Below are positions 5,457 through 9,541 of a stretch of DNA of 9,541 bases, piece after piece. This stretch comes from Gorillibacterium sp. Its GTDB lineage: Bacteria; Bacillota; Bacilli; Paenibacillales; NBRC-103111. The stretch covers positions 1 to 9,541 of the forward strand of contig JAIMBU010000055.1 of NCBI GenBank assembly GCA_023511325.1, given 5' to 3'. The notes below the pieces were generated by a model. That model saw only the letters and a program-made list of their open reading frames with translations, was not told the origin of the DNA and did not search any database. Within the stretch, counting starts at the first letter, position 1. Every line of letters starts with the position of its first letter. A program made the translations under genes and the position numbers.

Positions 5457-6782
5457 ATGAATCCACAGGCAACACAGCTGAATGAGCTGATCCGCCAAGG
5501 TAATCCACATGTTTACGAGATGCTGTCCGAGCTAGGTCGTCAGATTTATTTTCCCAAGCAGGGCATCTTAAGCCAATCAGCTGAAGCCAAAGCTAAAGCG
5601 GGAAAATACAATGCTACGATTGGAACGGCAATTGAGCATGGGCAACCGATGCATCTGAGCGTCATCCAGGAAACTTTGTCTGCATATGATCCGAAGGATC
5701 TGTACGAATATGCTCCTGCTTCCGGCAAACCAGAGCTACGCATGGCTTGGCGCAAAAAAATGCTCAAAGAGAATCCTTCTATTGACAGTGCATCCCTTGG
5801 CAATCCAATCGTTACTAGCGCTCTAACTCATGGGCTCAGCATAGTGGCAGACTTGTTCGTAGAAGCAGGTGACAGCGTCATTATCCCCGATAAGAATTGG
5901 GAGAATTATGAGCTGACCTTCGGCATCCGTCGTGGAGCAAATATCGCCCAATATCCACTTTATAATAGTAAGGGTTACTTTAACGCGGAAGGATTACTTG
6001 ACGTTATCCTCAGCCAAAAGCCGAGCGGTAAGGCCATTCTCATTTTAAACTTCCCTAATAATCCTACAGGCTATACGCCCAATGCTGAAGAAGGCGAGAC
6101 GATCGTAGCCGCAATCCGTGCGGGTGCGGAGGCTGGAATAAATATTGTTGTTGCGATCGATGATGCTTACTTCGGACTATTCTTTGAGGACTCACTGCAT
6201 GAGTCGATTTTTGGACAGTTGTGCGACTTACATCCACGTGTACTCGCAATCAAGATAGATGGAGCAACCAAAGAAGAATATGCATGGGGATTTCGAGTTG
6301 GCTTTCTTTCTTATTCAAGTCGTAATCCTCAGCTTCTGGCCGCCCTTGAACAAAAAACAACTGGGATCATTCGTGCCACCATATCCAGTGGTCCACATCC
6401 TTCGCAGACTTTTGTTCTCCGGGCACTGAATTCCCCCAGCTTCGAACAGCAGTGCCTAGAGAAATACCAGATCATGAAGGGCCGTGCCAACAAAGTGAAG
6501 CAGGTTCTAGACAGTGGTAAGTATAAGGACGTCTGGGACTACTACCCATTCAATTCCGGTTATTTCATGTGTTTGAAGCTGAAAACCGTCAATGCCGAGA
6601 ATCTGCGACTCCATTTATTGAATCAGTATGGAGTTGGTACAATCGCCTTGGGTCAAACCGATTTACGGATTGCTTTCTCCTGTATTGATGAGGAGGCAGT
6701 ACCCGAACTGTTCGATCTGATCTATCAAGGGACAAAGGAACTTGAGGAGCAGTGTGCAACGGCTGGAAGCAATAACGGGTAG
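5457..6782 (+). CDS. PLP-dependent aminotransferase, class I/II
   Basis: This 441-residue fold-type I PLP enzyme should transfer an amino group between an amino acid and a 2-oxo acid. Visible marks are YAPASGKPELR (85-95), Trp148 (likely to stack on the cofactor), NFPNNPTGY (198-206), AIDDAYFG (233-240, Asp and Tyr contacting PLP), Lys272 in DGATKEEYAWGFRVGF (268-283) as the Schiff-base lysine, with Arg280 nearby for the phosphate, and Arg404 in DLRIAFS (402-408) for the substrate carboxylate. The frame continues upstream to a TTG at 5415, but that codon precedes the predicted transcription start. The ATG at 5457 follows a GGAAGGAAGGAAG run (5441-5453). It is a single-gene unit with its own promoter and terminator. 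Class and catalytic residues are clear; the amino-acid substrate is not identifiable. Confidence 0.9.
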   Translation: MNPQATQLNELIRQGNPHVYEMLSELGRQIYFPKQGILSQSAEAKAKAGKYNATIGTAIEHGQPMHLSVIQETLSAYDPKDLYEYAPASGKPELRMAWRKKMLKENPSIDSASLGNPIVTSALTHGLSIVADLFVEAGDSVIIPDKNWENYELTFGIRRGANIAQYPLYNSKGYFNAEGLLDVILSQKPSGKAILILNFPNNPTGYTPNAEEGETIVAAIRAGAEAGINIVVAIDDAYFGLFFEDSLHESIFGQLCDLHPRVLAIKIDGATKEEYAWGFRVGFLSYSSRNPQLLAALEQKTTGIIRATISSGPHPSQTFVLRALNSPSFEQQCLEKYQIMKGRANKVKQVLDSGKYKDVWDYYPFNSGYFMCLKLKTVNAENLRLHLLNQYGVGTIALGQTDLRIAFSCIDEEAVPELFDLIYQGTKELEEQCATAGSNNG

Positions 6783-6814
6783 AAGGTAAAGTAATTTCAT
6801 TTCAAATCAACGAG

Positions 6815-6848
6815 AAAGGCCAACCATTTAGATCTGGTTGGCCTTTTT
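6815..6848 (+). terminator. Rho-independent terminator after the aminotransferase gene
   Basis: A perfect 12-bp stem (6815-6826 with 6835-6846) with an 8-base loop runs directly into a T-tract (6844-6848). It lies about 32 bases past the stop codon. On the opposite strand the stem is followed by TTTCTCG, so it may also stop leftward transcripts weakly. Confidence 0.93.
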
Positions 6849-6891
6849 ACTTAACCTTCACTGTAGCTTCTCAGGGTAGCCATACGTCGTC

Positions 6892-6940
6892 CCTCTTTTT
6901 AACCATAAGACATGGAGAACACCTCGTCCTTAAAAAGAGG
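6892..6940. repeat. Inverted repeat downstream of the GH130 gene
   Basis: CCTCTTTTTAA (6892-6902) is repeated in inverse as TTAAAAAGAGG (6930-6940), 11 perfect bp around a 27-base spacer. Pairing can be extended outward by GTC/GAC with one bulged base. It lies 20-70 bases after the GH130 stop codon. Neither direction shows a T-tract after the second arm, so it is not a standard terminator, though as RNA it could protect a 3' end. Confidence 0.5.
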
Positions 6941-6960
6941 ACCACCACCTGCGAGTCAGC

Positions 6961-7998
6961 CTAACGGTCTGCATCCTCTTCCAAGCCATCGCCACATCCC
7001 AATATACCTAACAACTCAGCAACCGGGATGGTTGCCAATCCGATGCTGGTATCACAGCAGCCATAATAGATATAGATCAGATCATTTTTGATAATATTAG
7101 CCGTGGGAAAAACGACATTGGGGATCACCAAACCAAATTTCTCATAATATTCTTTCGGCTCCATAATGGGATCAGTGGTTCTGGCAATTACCTTAGCTGG
7201 GTTTTCTAAGTCGAGCAGCATGGCACCCACGCGATAGATTGAATGGACATCCACTCCATGATAGAGTAACAGCCAGCCTTTCTCCGTTCTGACAGGCGTA
7301 GCCGAAGCGCCAATTTTAGTTCCCTCCCACTCGCTGTTCTCTGCTACTGCGACAAGCTCAGGCTGTGACCATTCCACCAAATCCTCGGAATAGGAGATCC
7401 AAATACCGGGCACATCCGTGCCATATTCCTTGCCTATGTACTGCAAGGGCCTTCTCAGCAAAGCGAATTTGCCGTTAATTTTCTCAGGAAAGAGAGCATT
7501 ATCCCGATCATCGATCTCTCTAGGCGTTGTATAGCAGAGGGGTTCAAAGGTTATCCCGTCCTTTGATACTGCAATCCCCGATTGTGTCATCATCGGCTCC
7601 ATATTGTTGTCGGCCCATTCGGAATAGTGATTCGGATAATACTCCGGTACGGCAATTCCGGTTGGCCAGCAATCAAACCGATAGGGCTGTAGAGCATAAC
7701 ACATGTAAAAGGTATCGTCTATTTTCACTACTCTTGCATCCTCTACACTTCCTCCAGGATAGCCGAGCATAGCTGCGGTGAAAATAGGCTCGTCTTTTAC
7801 CAGCGTAAAATTGACGCCATCCTCACTTTCCAATAAACCGATGCTTGTTTGGAACGGCCGCAGCGAGCCCGCCGCCCGCTCATACATATAGAATTTCCCG
7901 TCATGAACAATCACACCCGGGTTGAATGTTGCCACCCGTCTCCAATCGTGCAAGCCTGGTACAACTATAGGGTTCTGCTGATGTCTTACAACTTTCAT
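6961..7998 (-). CDS. GH130-family beta-mannoside phosphorylase or hydrolase
   Basis: The 345-residue protein has the five-bladed propeller repeats and motifs of glycoside hydrolase family 130. Members phosphorolyse or hydrolyse beta-linked mannosides in the cytoplasm. Supporting stretches are FNPGVIVHDGKFYMYER (25-41), EDARVVKIDDTFYMCY (86-101), IWISYSEDLVEW (199-210), KIGASATPVRTEKGWLLLYHG (228-248) and YYGCCDTSIGLA (311-322). Asp87 is the likely general acid, but the usual EDPR motif reads EDAR. An aromatic-rich insertion at about 105-138 separates two blades. Arg182 and Arg183 could bind phosphate, which would favour a phosphorylase; this is not certain. AGGAGAG at about 8007-8013 precedes the ATG. 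The gene is the last of the visible sugar-transport operon, 43 bases after the MalG-type permease. Confidence 0.85.
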   Translation of the reverse strand: MKVVRHQQNPIVVPGLHDWRRVATFNPGVIVHDGKFYMYERAAGSLRPFQTSIGLLESEDGVNFTLVKDEPIFTAAMLGYPGGSVEDARVVKIDDTFYMCYALQPYRFDCWPTGIAVPEYYPNHYSEWADNNMEPMMTQSGIAVSKDGITFEPLCYTTPREIDDRDNALFPEKINGKFALLRRPLQYIGKEYGTDVPGIWISYSEDLVEWSQPELVAVAENSEWEGTKIGASATPVRTEKGWLLLYHGVDVHSIYRVGAMLLDLENPAKVIARTTDPIMEPKEYYEKFGLVIPNVVFPTANIIKNDLIYIYYGCCDTSIGLATIPVAELLGILGCGDGLEEDADR

Positions 7999-8041
7999 TA
8001 CGTTCTCTCCTCTTCAGATGGACGATCCCTAGTCTATTGGT

Positions 8042-8881
8042 TTAACCCTTGACCGCACCCGCCGTCATCCCTTTGATGATATTCTTATAGAATAAAAGGT
8101 ACACTGCCATCACGGGTAATATCGACAAAACCATTGCCGCCATCAGGGTTGTATAATCTGTTGTATATTGACCGTTGAAAGTGGTCAGTCCTACCGGAAG
8201 TGTTCTTAAAAAGTCCTTGGTTACAAGCACAAGTGAAAAGGGAAATTCGTTCCAGGTATCAAGGAATGCCAGGATCAATACTGTAGAGATGGCCGGCCGA
8301 CATACCGGCAATATGATCCTTGTCATGGTGTAGTAAGTAGAAGCCCCATCGATATAAGCAGCCTCATCCAAATCAACAGGTACCGTTCTGATAAAGCTCT
8401 CAAACAAAAAAATAGATAAAGGTAGTCGTATCGCAATGAAAGGTAATAAAAGCGTATAAATCTGATCGTAGATCCCCAATAGCTTAAACTGAAGGTACAG
8501 CGGAACAATAAGTCCATATACCGGGACAAGCATCCCGACGATGAATAGAGTGTAAATCAAGCTTCTTCCCCTGAACTTATATCTGGACAGCGGATAAGCC
8601 ACGCAGAAGGATAGTAAAATGACAAAAAACACGGTAATGATACTGTTAAACGAACTGCTGATGAAATAGGTGTACATTTTGCCATCAACGAAAGCTTTGT
8701 AATAATTACTGAAATGCAGTTTAGTTGGTAAAGAAATCGTATTCAGCATAAATTCGTCCTTGGTTTTAAGCGATGAATAGATGATCCAGATAATCGGAAA
8801 AATGGAGGTCAAGGAGAATAGCAGCATGAACAGGTTAAATCCCGATCTGCCGCATTTTTTAAAGAATAACTGAACGGACAC
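8042..8881 (-). CDS. CUT1 sugar ABC transporter permease, MalG type
   Basis: This 279-residue membrane protein is one of two permease subunits of a carbohydrate-uptake ABC importer. Six hydrophobic segments lie at about 14-36, 75-98, 108-130, 141-163, 196-218 and 243-266. The EAA loop that docks to the ATPase is intact: DEAAYIDGASTYYTMTRIILP (172-192), with Glu173, Gly179 and the terminal Leu-Pro. The C-terminus GMTAGAVKG is typical of MalG-type subunits. The start is a GTG whose G is also the last base of the upstream TAG stop, a one-base overlap. GGAGGTGA (8889-8896), inside the end of the upstream gene, has seven-base spacing and settles the start. No ATPase gene is seen; such systems in Bacillota often share MsmX. 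Confidence 0.94.
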   Translation of the reverse strand: MSVQLFFKKCGRSGFNLFMLLFSLTSIFPIIWIIYSSLKTKDEFMLNTISLPTKLHFSNYYKAFVDGKMYTYFISSSFNSIITVFFVILLSFCVAYPLSRYKFRGRSLIYTLFIVGMLVPVYGLIVPLYLQFKLLGIYDQIYTLLLPFIAIRLPLSIFLFESFIRTVPVDLDEAAYIDGASTYYTMTRIILPVCRPAISTVLILAFLDTWNEFPFSLVLVTKDFLRTLPVGLTTFNGQYTTDYTTLMAAMVLSILPVMAVYLLFYKNIIKGMTAGAVKG

Positions 8882-9541
8882 TACTTCTTCACCTCCGCCA
8901 AAGCCTTAAAGAGCAGTACGATGCCAAAGCTGAGCAGGAAGAGTCCAATTGTTACTGTGCTCCCATACCCCAACTGCATATTGGTAAACGATGTATTATA
9001 GGCATACTGCGCCAAAACCATCGAGCTTGTTCCCGGTCCGCCACCTGTCAAAACGTAAATATGACTGAATACGAGCATATTAGAAGCAATACTCATCATA
9101 ATGACGACTTTAATCGTGTCATAAATTAAGGGGAAGGTAATGTATACCGCTTTTTTAATTCCCGTACATCCGTCCAACTCGCAGGTCTCGTAAATATCCT
9201 TAGGTATCCCTTGCACCGCTGACATAAAAATAATCAAAGGCACACCGAGAAACTGCCAGATAAGCGGAGCAGCAACGGAATAAATCACGATTTTAGGATC
9301 ATCCAACCATGGTAGGATGTGGTTCTCCCAGCCAATCGCTCTTAAAATCGCGTTAAGAATGCCATAATCATTGCTATAAATCATTTGCCAGATAAAACCT
9401 ACAACCACAGCCGATAATACGACGGGGAAGAAGATCACGGTTCTGTGAAATTCCTTTAGCTTCATGGCTCTAGACATAAAGAGAATGGTTAATCCGAAAG
9501 CCAAGCTCATCTGGATGACAATGGTAAGCAGCAGGATAATT
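8881..9541 (-). CDS. CUT1 sugar ABC transporter permease, MalF type (partial, 5' end outside window)
   Basis: The partner permease is read leftward and its frame is open to the window edge. An internal Met codon at 9508-9510 is not the start: ten further hydrophobic codons precede it and continue a membrane helix. About 219 residues are visible, so roughly 70-90 N-terminal residues are missing compared with the usual 290-310. Membrane segments follow up to the C-terminus. The ATPase-docking loop reads IYETCELDGCTGIKKAVYIT, then FPLI, where the usual EAA is ETC. The LTGGGPGTSSMVLAQYAY stretch is diagnostic for MalF-type subunits of the CUT1 family. It is translationally coupled to the MalG-type gene. 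A solute-binding protein gene and the operon promoter are expected further upstream. Confidence 0.93.
   Translation of the reverse strand, partial: IILLLTIVIQMSLAFGLTILFMSRAMKLKEFHRTVIFFPVVLSAVVVGFIWQMIYSNDYGILNAILRAIGWENHILPWLDDPKIVIYSVAAPLIWQFLGVPLIIFMSAVQGIPKDIYETCELDGCTGIKKAVYITFPLIYDTIKVVIMMSIASNMLVFSHIYVLTGGGPGTSSMVLAQYAYNTSFTNMQLGYGSTVTIGLFLLSFGIVLLFKALAEVKK
8889..8896 (-). promoter_or_regulatory. Shine-Dalgarno site deciding the GTG start of the MalG-type permease
   Basis: GGAGGTGA lies within the last codons of the upstream permease, seven bases before the GTG. It is one of the strongest ribosome sites in the window and supports coupled, near-stoichiometric synthesis of the two permeases. 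Confidence 0.85.

Noticed and set aside
1..9541. CRISPR array, tRNA, rRNA, prophage or intact insertion sequence
   Set aside because: No regularly spaced repeats, cloverleaf, ribosomal RNA signature, transposase or phage structural gene was seen on either strand.

Overview
The window looks like a chromosomal segment of a Bacillota bacterium, most likely Paenibacillus or a close relative. The evidence is strong GGAGG-type Shine-Dalgarno sites, sigma-A promoters with extended -10 boxes, TTG/GTG start candidates, hairpin-plus-T terminators, a Bacillus-type Psd, a class D-like sortase, a YezD (DUF2292) protein and a CUT1 sugar transporter without its own ATPase nearby. The genus is inferred from gene content, not from a marker gene. 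I saw no rRNA, tRNA, CRISPR array, phage gene or intact insertion sequence.

Left part (1-3230): psd (phosphatidylserine decarboxylase, +) ends at a terminator and is followed by an Fsr-type MFS efflux gene (+). Fsr converges on a sortase gene (-), and one hairpin at 2231-2263 separates them. The sortase has its own promoter at 3043-3071. The rest of 2929-3230 holds no convincing gene, but it carries a long imperfect palindrome that probably terminates the next transcript.

Middle part (3231-6848): an alpha/beta hydrolase and a yezD-like gene form a small leftward operon behind an extended -10 promoter (4368-4396). Upstream of it lies a leftward endonuclease/exonuclease/phosphatase (EEP) family gene. 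A possible unannotated 49-codon ORF (5161-5310, -) sits upstream of that. The divergent intergenic region also carries a good rightward promoter for a class I/II aminotransferase, whose start is moved to the ATG at 5457. The aminotransferase ends at a 12-bp terminator.

Right part (6849-9541): the distal end of a leftward carbohydrate operon. In transcription order it has a MalF-type permease (5' end cut by the window), a MalG-type permease overlapping it by one base, and a GH130-family enzyme. Together they suggest import of a mannose-containing oligosaccharide and its cytoplasmic phosphorolysis or hydrolysis. The solute-binding protein, the promoter and any regulator would lie beyond position 9541.

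Most of the window is ordinary core and metabolic DNA, and no clear undescribed multi-gene system is visible. The best leads are the small ORF at 5161-5310, the aromatic-rich insertion and altered motif in the GH130 protein, the palindrome at 3118-3197, and the inverted repeat around the aminotransferase promoter.
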